Positions 37,921-46,248 of a DNA stretch of 64,000 bases are shown here, one piece after another; position 1 is the stretch's first letter; each line of letters opens with the position of its first letter. The DNA comes from Rhodoblastus sp963736175 (lineage in GTDB: Bacteria > Pseudomonadota > Alphaproteobacteria > Rhizobiales > Beijerinckiaceae): positions 1-64,000 of the forward strand of contig CAVTNU010000006.1 in assembly GCA_963736175.1 (NCBI GenBank). The letters run 5' to 3'. A program made the position numbers and the translations under genes. The notes under the pieces were generated by a model. That model saw nothing but the letters and a program-made list of their open reading frames with translations, was not told the origin of the DNA and did no database searches.

Positions 37921-38171
37921 TTTTTCCATCTCCTGCGCCGGCGCATTTTACGCCGTCTTCGGCGGAAGCTTTAAGATTGGCGCGTTCGTTTCGTCAAGCG
38001 AATTTTGCCATTTCGTTCGGTATAGCGAACGGCGCGCGACTTAGAACCGTCCTTGGACCGGCGCCGCCGTTCGACGCGTCGAAAGTAAAGAATTGGCAAC
38101 CTGTTAACCCTAAATTGGCGTTCAGTCCCCTGGGCGTCGTCGCCCGTAGGCGATTTTCATGGAGTTCCCTC

Positions 38172-38432
38172 ATGCGCTCGCATGGCAGGCGGCAAATCAA
38201 TTGGCCTTCGAGGCCCGAGGACGACCGCACGCTCGATCCGATCGACGCGCGCATTTTCCTGCGGAAGCCTGAACGCCACCGCAGCAATGGCGCCGTCAAT
38301 TCAGTCTCGCAGATCGGTCGTCTGATGCTGGCGATGATCGTCGCCGGATTCGTCGCGGCGCTGATGTTCGCCCCTGCCAAGGCCAACGCCAACGAGCGGC
38401 GCAGCTTTTCGGGCTTTGTCGAAAGTCTGTGA
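38172..38432 (+). CDS. Small single-span membrane protein of unknown function
   Basis: 86 residues from ATG 38172, which has GGAG 7 bp upstream. An earlier in-frame start at 37977 adds low-complexity sequence and has no such site. The N-terminal half is cytoplasmic and basic (MRSHGRRQINWPSRPEDDR). One hydrophobic segment, LMLAMIVAGFVAALMFA, is followed by a short AKANANERRS tail, so it may also be a late signal sequence. The family is unknown. A CGTTCG-N6-CGAACG inverted repeat lies upstream at 38014-38031. Confidence 0.55.
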   Translation: MRSHGRRQINWPSRPEDDRTLDPIDARIFLRKPERHRSNGAVNSVSQIGRLMLAMIVAGFVAALMFAPAKANANERRSFSGFVESL

Positions 38433-38550
38433 CCGCGGGCGCGTTGGCCCCTCCCCGAAGCGAGGCCGCGCCAATAGCGATGAACGCGCCGCGTCGTCGC
38501 GTTAAAAAGCAGGCGTCCACTTTTCTGGCGGCGCGCTCTATAATGGCGTC

Positions 38551-39834
38551 ATGAATTCGCGATTGTTCTTTTTACCCACGCGTCGGCGCGCGACGTCGGT
38601 CGGCGCCGTCCTGATTGTTCTGGCGGCGCTTGCGGCGACGGCCGGCTCAGCCTGGGCTCAGAGTCGGCAGGATAACCAGGGTTTCCTTCCGTCCTTGCTC
38701 AATTCCATCTTCGGCAGCCACGAGCCGGTTCGACGGGCCGCGCCGCAACGCGCGCCGCGTTCGCCGCGGCCGCGGCCGGCCCAGCGCGACAGCGCTGGCG
38801 CGCGTGAGGGCGCCAAGCCCGATACGCCGAAAGTTCCGCCCAGCTTCTTCGTCGCGGTGATCGGCGACAGTCAGGCTCAGATGCTGGCGCAGGGGCTTGA
38901 GGAGGCTTTCGCCGGCGATCCGCGCGTCGCCATCCTGCGCAAGGGGCGCGAGGACACCGGCTTGGTGCGCGCCGATTTTTATGATTGGCGGCAAGGCGCG
39001 CGGCAGTTGCTGGAGGAACCGCAGCATATCGATATGGCGGTCGTTTCGGTCGGCATCAACGACAACCAGACTCTGGTGGACAACGGCGCCGAATACGAAC
39101 CTTTGACGCAGCAGTTCAACGAAATTTACGCCAGGAGGATCGGCGAACTCGCCAAGGCGTTCGCCGACAAAAAGACGCCGCTGGTCTGGGTCGGCCTGCC
39201 GATCATGCGTTCGGACAGACTTTCGCACGCCGCGCTTCAGTTCAACGATATGTATCGGGAATATGGCGGCGCCGCCGGCGCCCATTTTGTTGATCTGTGG
39301 GAAGCCTTCGCCAATGAGGGCTCGAAATACAATTCGTTTGGTCCTGACGTGCAAGGCGCCATCGTGCGTCTGCGCGCCGCCGACGGCGTGCATTTCAACA
39401 AGGCTGGCGCGCGCAAGGCCGCCCATTTCATCGAGAGCGAAATCCGTCGCGCGCTTGAGGGCGTCAAGCCGCCGGTGCTGCCGCCAGCGGCGATCGCCGT
39501 GCCGGCGCCCGACAGCCCCGCCGGTTCGACAGACGCCAATATGGAAGCGGCAAGAGAATCCGGCGTTGGATCGCCGAACGCGGCGCCGACGGAAAAGATG
39601 CTCGAAGCGCCGCCCGCTCCGCCGCCCAAGCCGCTCGCCGGTCCTATAACGCCGCTGACGGCGACGCCGTCGGCGCCTGGCGCCGCCCTGGCGACTTTGT
39701 CGTCCACCGGCAAAACGTCGCCGCAGGATGCACCGCCGGCCCCCGACCAACGCCCCAAGCCCGGCCGCGCCGACGATTTTTCATGGGCGCCCGATCAAGC
39801 GGGCAAGGCGACGCCCGCGACGAGCCGGCCATAA
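38551..39834 (+). CDS. SGNH-hydrolase-like periplasmic protein (DUF459)
   Basis: 427 residues with signal peptide 1-36 (cleavage near AWA-QS). After a Pro/Arg-rich linker the SGNH core starts: GDSQAQ with nucleophile Ser107, VSVGINDNQT (block III Asn) and DGVHFNKAGARKAAH (block V Asp/His). The last roughly 120 residues are Pro/Ala-rich and disordered. It may deacylate an envelope glycan or peptidoglycan. TATAAT stands at 38539-38544, 7 bp before the ATG, and no ribosome-binding site is visible, so a leaderless transcript is possible. The 3' end overlaps pgeF (convergent). Confidence 0.82.
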   Translation: MNSRLFFLPTRRRATSVGAVLIVLAALAATAGSAWAQSRQDNQGFLPSLLNSIFGSHEPVRRAAPQRAPRSPRPRPAQRDSAGAREGAKPDTPKVPPSFFVAVIGDSQAQMLAQGLEEAFAGDPRVAILRKGREDTGLVRADFYDWRQGARQLLEEPQHIDMAVVSVGINDNQTLVDNGAEYEPLTQQFNEIYARRIGELAKAFADKKTPLVWVGLPIMRSDRLSHAALQFNDMYREYGGAAGAHFVDLWEAFANEGSKYNSFGPDVQGAIVRLRAADGVHFNKAGARKAAHFIESEIRRALEGVKPPVLPPAAIAVPAPDSPAGSTDANMEAARESGVGSPNAAPTEKMLEAPPAPPPKPLAGPITPLTATPSAPGAALATLSSTGKTSPQDAPPAPDQRPKPGRADDFSWAPDQAGKATPATSRP

Positions 39835-40577
39835 TCGGCTTCCTTGCGGTGGGTCATGCGGCGATAGCTGAAAAAACGCGTTTCGTCGGCGTAGGTGTCG
39901 AGATGCAGGTTTTCGAAGGCGCCGAGGCCCGCCGCCCGCGCCCGCGCCTCGATAAAGCCCGGCAGGTCGAACATAAAATGTCCGCTGTTGGCGGAGAGGG
40001 TGAAAAACCCAACGAAATCTAGCGATTGGTCGAGAAAATGGGCGCGAAACTCCGGCCCGACCTCATAACTGCGCGGACCGATTGTTGGCCCCAGCGCGGC
40101 TTTTACGTCGGCGCGGCGCGCTCCCAGCTTCCCCATCGCGGCGATTGTCGCCTCGATCACGCCGCTTAAGGCGCCCTTCCAGCCGGCGTGCGCGGCGCCG
40201 ATAACGCCCGCTCGCATGTCGGCGAACAGCAATATCCCACAGTCGGCGCCGGTGACGCCGAGCGCGACGCCCGGCGTCGCGGTGACCAGCGCGTCGCAAC
40301 GCGGGCGCGCATCCGCGGGCCAGGGCTCCGCGACGGCGAACGCCAGCGCTGAGTGAATCTGAAAGGGCACGAGCAGGCGCGTCGGCGGAACGCCCAGAAA
40401 TTCGGCCATGCGCGCGCGGTTTTCCTGAACGTGCGCCGGATCGTCGTTGGAGCCGACGCCGCCGTTGAGGCTAGCGTAGACGCCTTGCGACACGCCGCCC
40501 TGGCGCGTGAAAAAACCATGCCGAACGCCCGCGAGCAAAGGCGAACGGATTGCTGTCCGGGCTACCGTCTCGTTCAT
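39795..40577 (-). CDS. pgeF: Polyphenol oxidase/laccase-domain purine nucleoside phosphorylase family (PgeF/YfiH)
   Basis: 260 residues. The zinc/copper site of the YfiH family is visible as His75 (FQIHSA), Cys113 (TGADCGILLF) and His130 (GAAHAGWKGA). Family members are described as multicopper oxidase-like, as purine nucleoside phosphorylases, and as peptidoglycan editing factor PgeF. Its start overlaps the stop of the methyltransferase gene (ATGA, 40574-40577), so it is the last gene of lgt-midA-pgeF. Its end overlaps the convergent SGNH gene by 40 bp. Confidence 0.93.
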   Translation of the reverse strand: MNETVARTAIRSPLLAGVRHGFFTRQGGVSQGVYASLNGGVGSNDDPAHVQENRARMAEFLGVPPTRLLVPFQIHSALAFAVAEPWPADARPRCDALVTATPGVALGVTGADCGILLFADMRAGVIGAAHAGWKGALSGVIEATIAAMGKLGARRADVKAALGPTIGPRSYEVGPEFRAHFLDQSLDFVGFFTLSANSGHFMFDLPGFIEARARAAGLGAFENLHLDTYADETRFFSYRRMTHRKEADYGRLVAGVALPA

Positions 40578-41671
40578 GCCGTCGAGCGGCCGTCGGCGCC
40601 GGAGAAGCCCGGTGCAACCGCGAGCGAGCGCCGCGTCACCGCCATCGCCTTGAACAATTGTCCCATCTGTCCCTGCTCGGCGCCGACAAGCCGATTGAGT
40701 CCCTTGTCGATTTCGGCGCGCTGGGTTGGGTCGGCGCGCATTTTCAACGCTTCGGCGCGCTGGAAAACGCCAAGGTTTTCCAAAAACTCGCCTTGCGACG
40801 TCGGCCCGTGGACGGCGGCGTTGGCGGCCTTGGCGGCGCGCCCGAGCGCGGCGAAATCGACATGGGTGGTCAGATCCGCTTCGCCCGGATCGACCAGGGG
40901 ATCGACGAACTGGTGGCCTTTCATGGCCTGCAGCGTTTCGCCAAGGCCGGTCGTCAGGTGGCCGTAATCGATGGCGAGCAGGGCGCCGTCCTGGGAAACG
41001 ACGCGCGCGGCGATCTGCGTCATGACGCGCTGTCCGGCGGCGCCGATTTCGAGCACCGCGCCGAGCGGCGCGTCGGCTTTCAGATAGGGCTCGACTTCGT
41101 TGGCGAGACCGAACGTCAATGCTCCATGCGGGTCAAGGCCGACCAGCCTTTCGCACCAGCCGCGTTCGGTCTTGACGAAATGGCGCACCGGCAGCGCGTC
41201 GAAAAATTCGTTGGCGACGAAGATCGCCGGTCCGGCCGGAATCTCCTCGATCGTGCGATGCCAGAAAACAGGCCGCCCGCAGCTTTGCAGCGCCTCATTC
41301 TGACGATCGGCCAGAACGTCGCTGGCTTCGACGAGGTGCACGTCGATGCTGGCGAAAAATTCCGGCGACACTTTAGCGGCCCGCAGAGCGTCGGCCATCA
41401 AGGTGCCGCGTCCAGGTCCCAGTTCGACCAGACGCACGGCTTGAGGCGCGCCGCACAGGCGCCAAATTTCGCAGGCCCACAAGCCGATCAGTTCGCCGAA
41501 CATCTGGCTGATTTCCGGCGCGGTGACGAAATCGCCGGCCGCGCCGAACGGATCCCTGGTCGTGTAATAGCCTTTGGTGGGATGGGTCAGCGCCAGACCC
41601 ATGTAACGTTCGAGAGAAATCGGCCCCTCGCTTGCGATGATGTGGCCAATGTCGTCGGCAAGCGCGGTCAT
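40574..41671 (-). CDS. MidA/NDUFAF7-like SAM-dependent methyltransferase
   Basis: 365 residues from ATG 41671, which overlaps the lgt stop (ATGA). SAM-binding ELGPGRGT is at 83-90, with LTHPTKGYYTTRDPFGAAGD and FVANEFFDALPVRHFV as family signatures. Mitochondrial relatives methylate an arginine of a complex I subunit, so a role in respiratory complex assembly is plausible but not shown for bacteria. The lgt-midA-pgeF order is common in alphaproteobacteria. Confidence 0.9.
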   Translation of the reverse strand: MTALADDIGHIIASEGPISLERYMGLALTHPTKGYYTTRDPFGAAGDFVTAPEISQMFGELIGLWACEIWRLCGAPQAVRLVELGPGRGTLMADALRAAKVSPEFFASIDVHLVEASDVLADRQNEALQSCGRPVFWHRTIEEIPAGPAIFVANEFFDALPVRHFVKTERGWCERLVGLDPHGALTFGLANEVEPYLKADAPLGAVLEIGAAGQRVMTQIAARVVSQDGALLAIDYGHLTTGLGETLQAMKGHQFVDPLVDPGEADLTTHVDFAALGRAAKAANAAVHGPTSQGEFLENLGVFQRAEALKMRADPTQRAEIDKGLNRLVGAEQGQMGQLFKAMAVTRRSLAVAPGFSGADGRSTA

Positions 41672-42489
41672 TGCGAATCTCCCTGAGTCCGGGCCGCGCG
41701 CAGGATAAGCCCAAGTCCGATGAGAACCAAGGGGGCCGACAAGAACATGCCCATCGTGGCGCCGCCGAACAGAAAGCCCAATTGCGGGTCCGGTTCGCGG
41801 AAAAATTCGCTGGTTATGCGCGCCAGTCCATAGCCCAGGGCGAACAGGCCGGTCGTCAGGCCGGGACGTCTGAAGGCGCCGAACTTGATCGCCAGCGCCA
41901 GAACGATCCCTAAAACAAGGCCTTCGAGCCCGGCTTCGTAGAGTTGGCTTGGGTGACGCGGCTCCGGGCCGGCGCCGGGAAAGACCATCGCCCAAGGAAC
42001 GTTGGTCGGGCGGCCCCACAGTTCGGGCTTGATGAAATTGGCGATGCGCACCAGAAAGAGGCCGATCGGCGCTACGCTGCAGCACAGATCGGCGACGCTC
42101 AGCGGCGCGACGCCGACCCGGCGAGCGAAGGCCCAGGCGCCCAGAGCCGCGCCGGCAAGCCCGCCGTGGAAGGCCATGCCGCCTTCCCACAGCATGGGGA
42201 TATGCGCCGGATTGGCGGCGAAATAGGGAAAATTGTAGAACAGGACATAGCCGATGCGCCCGCCGAGAACGGCGCCGAGCGCGACGTAGATCAACAGATC
42301 GTCGAGCGTCGCCGCTTCGGGGCGGGGCAGGCCGCCCCAAAGCTTGTCCTTGCCGACCAAAACGCGGGCGATCAGCCAACCCGCCGTCAGCGAGACGATA
42401 TAACCCAACGCGTACCAGCGGATCGGCAGGGGACCGATATTGACCAGCACCGGATCGATAATGGGAAAGGTCAGGATGAAAGTCGGCAT
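41668..42489 (-). CDS. lgt: Prolipoprotein diacylglyceryl transferase
   Basis: 273 residues from ATG 42489. About seven membrane spans are predicted. The Lgt signature GLFLVRIANFIKPELWGRPT and the HGG motif in MAFHGGLAG are intact, with further conserved Arg in HPSQLYEAGLEG. It transfers diacylglycerol from phosphatidylglycerol to the lipobox cysteine of prolipoproteins in the inner membrane. It is divergent from ubiK, sharing the 163-bp spacer 42490-42652, and heads lgt-midA-pgeF. Confidence 0.95.
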   Translation of the reverse strand: MPTFILTFPIIDPVLVNIGPLPIRWYALGYIVSLTAGWLIARVLVGKDKLWGGLPRPEAATLDDLLIYVALGAVLGGRIGYVLFYNFPYFAANPAHIPMLWEGGMAFHGGLAGAALGAWAFARRVGVAPLSVADLCCSVAPIGLFLVRIANFIKPELWGRPTNVPWAMVFPGAGPEPRHPSQLYEAGLEGLVLGIVLALAIKFGAFRRPGLTTGLFALGYGLARITSEFFREPDPQLGFLFGGATMGMFLSAPLVLIGLGLILRAARTQGDSQ

Positions 42490-42652
42490 GGAGAAATGTT
42501 CCGTCGCGCGCGTGCGTCGCGCCCGCGGAGCTTGCGTAGAGACGTAACGTGTCGATGACAAGCTTTCGCGACAAAAAGTCTTGCGCGGGCGGGCGAAGGC
42601 GCCCATGTGAAAGCGGGAAAATTGTTCCCTGCTTTGGATCCAGGAGATCGAC

Positions 42653-42946
42653 ATGACTTCAACTCGTCCGCGCCTTTTCGACGACGTTTCGCGCCTTTTC
42701 GCCGATGCGGCTGGCGCTGCGCGCAATGTCGGACGCGAGGCCGAATCCGTGCTCAAGACCCAGGTCGAGCGGCTTTTGTCGACGATGGACGTCGTAACGC
42801 GCGAGGAGTTCGAAGCCGTGCGCGAAATGGCCGTGCTGGCCCGCAATGACAACGACCGGCTGCAAAAGCGTCTCGATGAGCTGGAAGCGCGCCTTGCCGG
42901 CCAAGATATGGCCAAATCCGCCGGCGCGGAGCCGCCCAAAGCCTGA
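42653..42946 (+). CDS. ubiK: Ubiquinone biosynthesis accessory factor UbiK-like protein
   Basis: 97 residues, all-helical: an amphipathic N-terminal part (RLFDDVSRLFADAAGAARNV) and a C-terminal trimeric coiled coil (EEFEAVREMAVLARNDNDRL), the BMFP/UbiK layout. Family knowledge: UbiK assists the aerobic ubiquinone (Ubi) complex and binds lipids. The start has CAGGAG 6-7 bp upstream. Confidence 0.88.
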   Translation: MTSTRPRLFDDVSRLFADAAGAARNVGREAESVLKTQVERLLSTMDVVTREEFEAVREMAVLARNDNDRLQKRLDELEARLAGQDMAKSAGAEPPKA

Positions 42947-43253
42947 AACGGCGCGTTGCGGCCGCCGGATGGTTTGTCGCGATTGCGAATCCACAGGTTT
43001 TGTCCTCGTTTGAGGCCATTAGCTGTGGACGCTATTCCAAGCCGCTGGACGAAGCGCCGCGAATCCATGAGGTTGCGCGCAGACATGCCAAGGCGATGAA
43101 AACTTCGCACAGCGCGTTATAGTGACTATGCGTAGTGATTCGTCGAAGCTTTTGGGCGACGAATCTTAAGGTCTGGACCCTTGGCTTCGTCCAGACCGGA
43201 GTTTTCGCCGAGTTTTTGAAATAGGCTGTGCGCCGCTCGTCCAGGGCTGATCC
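42947..43253. other. Spacer with a perfect 9-bp hairpin
   Basis: 307 bp without a gene. A hairpin GATTCGTCG / CGACGAATC (43137-43145 and 43157-43165, loop 11) lies here. It has no T-run and so may be a regulatory site or a weak ubiK terminator. AGGG before 43254 serves the next gene. Confidence 0.5.
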
Positions 43254-43754
43254 ATGCTTCTGCCGCAAGTTGAATTCGAACGGGCCGAACATCCCGTCGA
43301 TATTGTCGAACGTTTGGCCAGTCTGAATGACTGGCGGTTCGATCGAGACGATCAGGACGAAATCTCCATCGTCGTGTCCGGCGCCTATGCCGAATACAAC
43401 GTCGCCTTCACCTGGCTGCCGCAATTCGAGGCCTTGCATCTGGCCTGCGCTTTCGACCTGAAGGCGCCCGAACGCCGCCGAGCGGAAACCGCCACGCTGG
43501 CGTCGATGATCAACGAACGGCTGTGGATCGGTCATTTCGACGTGTGGAACAAGGACGGCGTCGTCATGTTCCGGCACGCGATGCTGCTGACCGGCGGCGC
43601 GGAGCCCAACGCCTCTCAGTGCCAGACGCTGCTGGCCAATGCGGTCGAGGCCTGCGAGTCCTATTTTCAAGCCTTTCAATTCGTCGTCTGGGCGGGCAAA
43701 CCAGCCGCCGAAGCGCTCGAAAGCGCTATTTTCGAGACACAGGGCGAAGCCTGA
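43254..43754 (+). CDS. YbjN-domain protein
   Basis: 166 residues, a single YbjN/type III secretion chaperone-like alpha+beta domain: ERLASLNDWRFDRDDQDEIS, GAYAEYNVAFTWLPQFEALH and DVWNKDGVVMFRHAMLL. It is cytoplasmic and of unknown biochemical role. Its stop overlaps the proC start (TGATG), and the ybjN-proC pair is conserved in Hyphomicrobiales as I recall. Confidence 0.85.
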   Translation: MLLPQVEFERAEHPVDIVERLASLNDWRFDRDDQDEISIVVSGAYAEYNVAFTWLPQFEALHLACAFDLKAPERRRAETATLASMINERLWIGHFDVWNKDGVVMFRHAMLLTGGAEPNASQCQTLLANAVEACESYFQAFQFVVWAGKPAAEALESAIFETQGEA

Positions 43755-44569
43755 TGGACGCCGCGCCCAGCTCGCTCGTCCTGTTCGGAGCTGGCAAAAT
43801 GGGCCAGGCGCTGCTTGGCGGCTGGCTCGGGCAGGGCTTGGCGCCCGAGCGCATCATCATTGTCGAGCCGTTTCCCGACGCCGCGCTGGCGACCTTGACG
43901 CGGGAGAAGAACATCGCGCTCAATCCGGCGCGCATCGAAGCGCCTCAGGCGCTTGTTCTGGCGATCAAACCGCAGATGCTTGAGGCCGCGACGCCGGCTC
44001 TGAGCGAAATGGCCGGCGAGAATACGCTGCTGATCTCCATTTTGGCCGGCAAGACGATCGGCGATCTCGGGCGCCGTTTGCCGCGCGCGCGGGCTATCGT
44101 GCGCGCCATGCCCAACACGCCCGCCGCGATCGGACGGGGCGTCACCGGCGCCTTCGCCAATGCCGGCGTCAGCGCCGCGCAGCGCGATATCGCTCACGCG
44201 CTGTTGTCGGGCGTCGGCGCGGTCGAATGGGTGGCGGGCGAAAACCTGATCGACGCCGTGACGGCGGTTTCGGGATCGGGGCCGGCCTATGTCTTCCATC
44301 TGGTCGAAGCTCTGGCGCAGGCCGGCGTCGCCTGCGGTCTGCCGGCCGATCTCAGCCTTCGGCTGGCGCGCGGCACGATCGAGGGCGCCGGCGAATTGCT
44401 GCATCGCAGCCCCGAACTGTCCGCCGAAACGTTGCGCAAGAACGTCACCTCGCCCGGCGGCACGACGCAGGCCGCGCTTGAGGTCTTGATGGCGTCGGAC
44501 GGACTTGCCGCGTTGATGGCGCGCGCCGTCGCCGCCGCCGCCAAACGCGCCGGCGAATTGTCCGGCTGA
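43754..44569 (+). CDS. proC: Pyrroline-5-carboxylate reductase
   Basis: 271 residues. N-terminal NAD(P)-binding LFGAGKMGQALLGGWL, AIKPQM, the MPNTPAAIGRGVTG segment and the C-terminal dimerisation motif VTAVSGSGPAYVFHLVEAL with TSPGGTTQAALEVL are intact. It catalyses the last step of proline synthesis. It is translationally coupled to the YbjN gene. Confidence 0.96.
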   Translation: MDAAPSSLVLFGAGKMGQALLGGWLGQGLAPERIIIVEPFPDAALATLTREKNIALNPARIEAPQALVLAIKPQMLEAATPALSEMAGENTLLISILAGKTIGDLGRRLPRARAIVRAMPNTPAAIGRGVTGAFANAGVSAAQRDIAHALLSGVGAVEWVAGENLIDAVTAVSGSGPAYVFHLVEALAQAGVACGLPADLSLRLARGTIEGAGELLHRSPELSAETLRKNVTSPGGTTQAALEVLMASDGLAALMARAVAAAAKRAGELSG

Positions 44570-44656
44570 ACGGCGAGCGTTTGCGCCAGCCGGCGGAATG
44601 GCTCATTGTGCGCGCCGTCGCCGACGGCGACGGCAATACGAAACATCGGAACGGAC

Positions 44657-45331
44657 ATGGCCGCCCAAAAACAATCTGACGGATCCTCGTCGTCGGACGT
44701 CCGATCAAAAATTGTCGACGCCCTGATGCAGCTTGCCGGCGAAAAGCGCTGGGAGGATTTTACGCTGTCGGACGTCGCTGACCGCGCCGGCCTCTCGCTG
44801 GCGCAATTTCGCGACAGCTTCCCCTCCAAGGGCGCCGTTCTGGGCGCTTTTTCGCGGCGCATCGATAAGATCGCGCTTGAGGGGACGAGCGACGATCTGG
44901 CCGACGAATCCGACAAGGATCGGCTATTCGACGTGTTGATGCGCCGTCTTGACGCGATGGCGCCCTACCGCGCCGCGATCGCCGAAATCGGCGCTTGGGC
45001 GCGGCGCGACCTGACCGCCGCGGCGGCGCTCAATCAGCTCGCCGTCAACTCCATGCGCTTCATGCTGGAGGCCGCCCGCATCGACGCCGAGGGCCCTCTC
45101 GGCGCTCTCAAGATTCAGGGCCTTGTGCTGGCCTGGCTGCGCGTCCTCGACGTCTGGACGCAGGATGAAACGCCCGATAAGGCGCCGACGATGGCGGCGC
45201 TCGACAAGGCGTTGACCCGCGGCGAACATTTCGCCGCCGCCGCCGACCATGCGCGCCGTCTCACGGCGCCTTTGCAGGAATTGGCGTCGTCGCTGCTCGC
45301 GCGCGGCTTTTCGAAATCGACGGATCGATAG
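44657..45331 (+). CDS. TetR-family transcriptional regulator
   Basis: 224 residues from ATG 44657. An N-terminal HTH (WEDFTLSDVADRAGLSLAQF, then RDSFPSKGAVLGAFSRRID) is of TetR type. The remainder is helical ligand-binding/dimerisation, and its ligand is unknown. It follows proC by 87 bp on the same strand and is convergent with the SEC-C gene, 1 bp away. Target genes are not evident. Confidence 0.82.
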   Translation: MAAQKQSDGSSSSDVRSKIVDALMQLAGEKRWEDFTLSDVADRAGLSLAQFRDSFPSKGAVLGAFSRRIDKIALEGTSDDLADESDKDRLFDVLMRRLDAMAPYRAAIAEIGAWARRDLTAAAALNQLAVNSMRFMLEAARIDAEGPLGALKIQGLVLAWLRVLDVWTQDETPDKAPTMAALDKALTRGEHFAAAADHARRLTAPLQELASSLLARGFSKSTDR

Positions 45332-45332
45332 T

Positions 45333-46193
45333 TCAGGAAACTTCGTCGAGCTTGGCCAGACAGCATTTTTTGAATTTCTTGCCGCTGCCGCAAGGGCATG
45401 GGTCGTTGCGACCGACATCGCGGAAGGGATTTTCGACCGGCGCGAGCGTGTCTTCGTCCTCGCTCGCGCCGAAATTCCTCAACAGCGCCAGACTGTCGTC
45501 GACCGGCGTCAGCCGGCGTTCGACAAACGCGGCGTTTTTCTCGCCGCCGGTGTGATCGGCGTGCAGGTCCGCCTGAAAATCCGCGAACGTCAAAGCCTCG
45601 GGGTCGATCAGCTTTTGCCGAAAGGCGCGCGCGACCAAGGGCTCCAACGTCTTGAAGCCGAGCAGCGCCACGGCCTCCTGCCAGCTTTGCCAAACGAAAT
45701 GTCCGGTCGGCGCCTTCAGCGTCTCGAACAGGCGGCGCAGATAGGCTTCGCTATCCCGGGCCGGCGTCTTTCCTTGCGCGGCGAAATAGGCGAAGGCCTG
45801 CATCGCCGCCGATCGCGCCCATTCGTTGGCGCCTTCGTTTTCGATCAACATTTTCAGGCGTTCAATATCGCCGTCGAACAGGCTGATGAAAATCTGCGGC
45901 AATGTTTCGGTGACGGCGTCGCCAAGAATGTCGTCGAGCGCCTCGCCGTCGAGGGCTATGTCCGTCAGCGGCGCGACGGCCTCGGTTTCGCGTTTTTCCG
46001 CCATGATGTGCAGGGCGAAAAACAAAATGTCCTGCGCCGCGACGGAACGGTCGGCGCCGCTAGCGAAATCGCGCAATACTTCGAAAAGCTTGGGCCGCGC
46101 TTCGCTCCAATGATCGCGCGCGGCGACAATGGCGTCGAGCGGAAAGGTTTCGGCGCTGGCGAAATCGGCGATAGCCAGATCGATCAGGCTCAT
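45333..46193 (-). CDS. DUF1186 protein with C-terminal SEC-C zinc motif
   Basis: 286 residues from ATG 46193, chosen because GGAG stands 6 bp upstream; a GTG four codons earlier is less likely. The first 230 residues are HEAT-like helices. The end GRNDPCPCGSGKKFKKCC is a canonical SEC-C zinc-binding motif, as in SecA tails. The role is probably protein binding at ribosomes or SecB, but this is not shown. It is convergent with the TetR gene. Confidence 0.88.
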   Translation of the reverse strand: MSLIDLAIADFASAETFPLDAIVAARDHWSEARPKLFEVLRDFASGADRSVAAQDILFFALHIMAEKRETEAVAPLTDIALDGEALDDILGDAVTETLPQIFISLFDGDIERLKMLIENEGANEWARSAAMQAFAYFAAQGKTPARDSEAYLRRLFETLKAPTGHFVWQSWQEAVALLGFKTLEPLVARAFRQKLIDPEALTFADFQADLHADHTGGEKNAAFVERRLTPVDDSLALLRNFGASEDEDTLAPVENPFRDVGRNDPCPCGSGKKFKKCCLAKLDEVS

Positions 46194-46248
46194 ATTCGTC
46201 TCCACATCGCGAACCCGGCGCGGCTCGCGCGAATGTCAGCGCGCGCTT

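Noticed and set aside
37930..38171. Possible SAM riboswitch upstream of metK
   Set aside because: No pseudoknot or conserved SAM-II/SAM-SAH core is visible; only a promoter-like box is present.
43137..43165. Hairpin before the YbjN gene as a factor-independent terminator
   Set aside because: The arms are perfect but no T-run follows, so termination is not supported.
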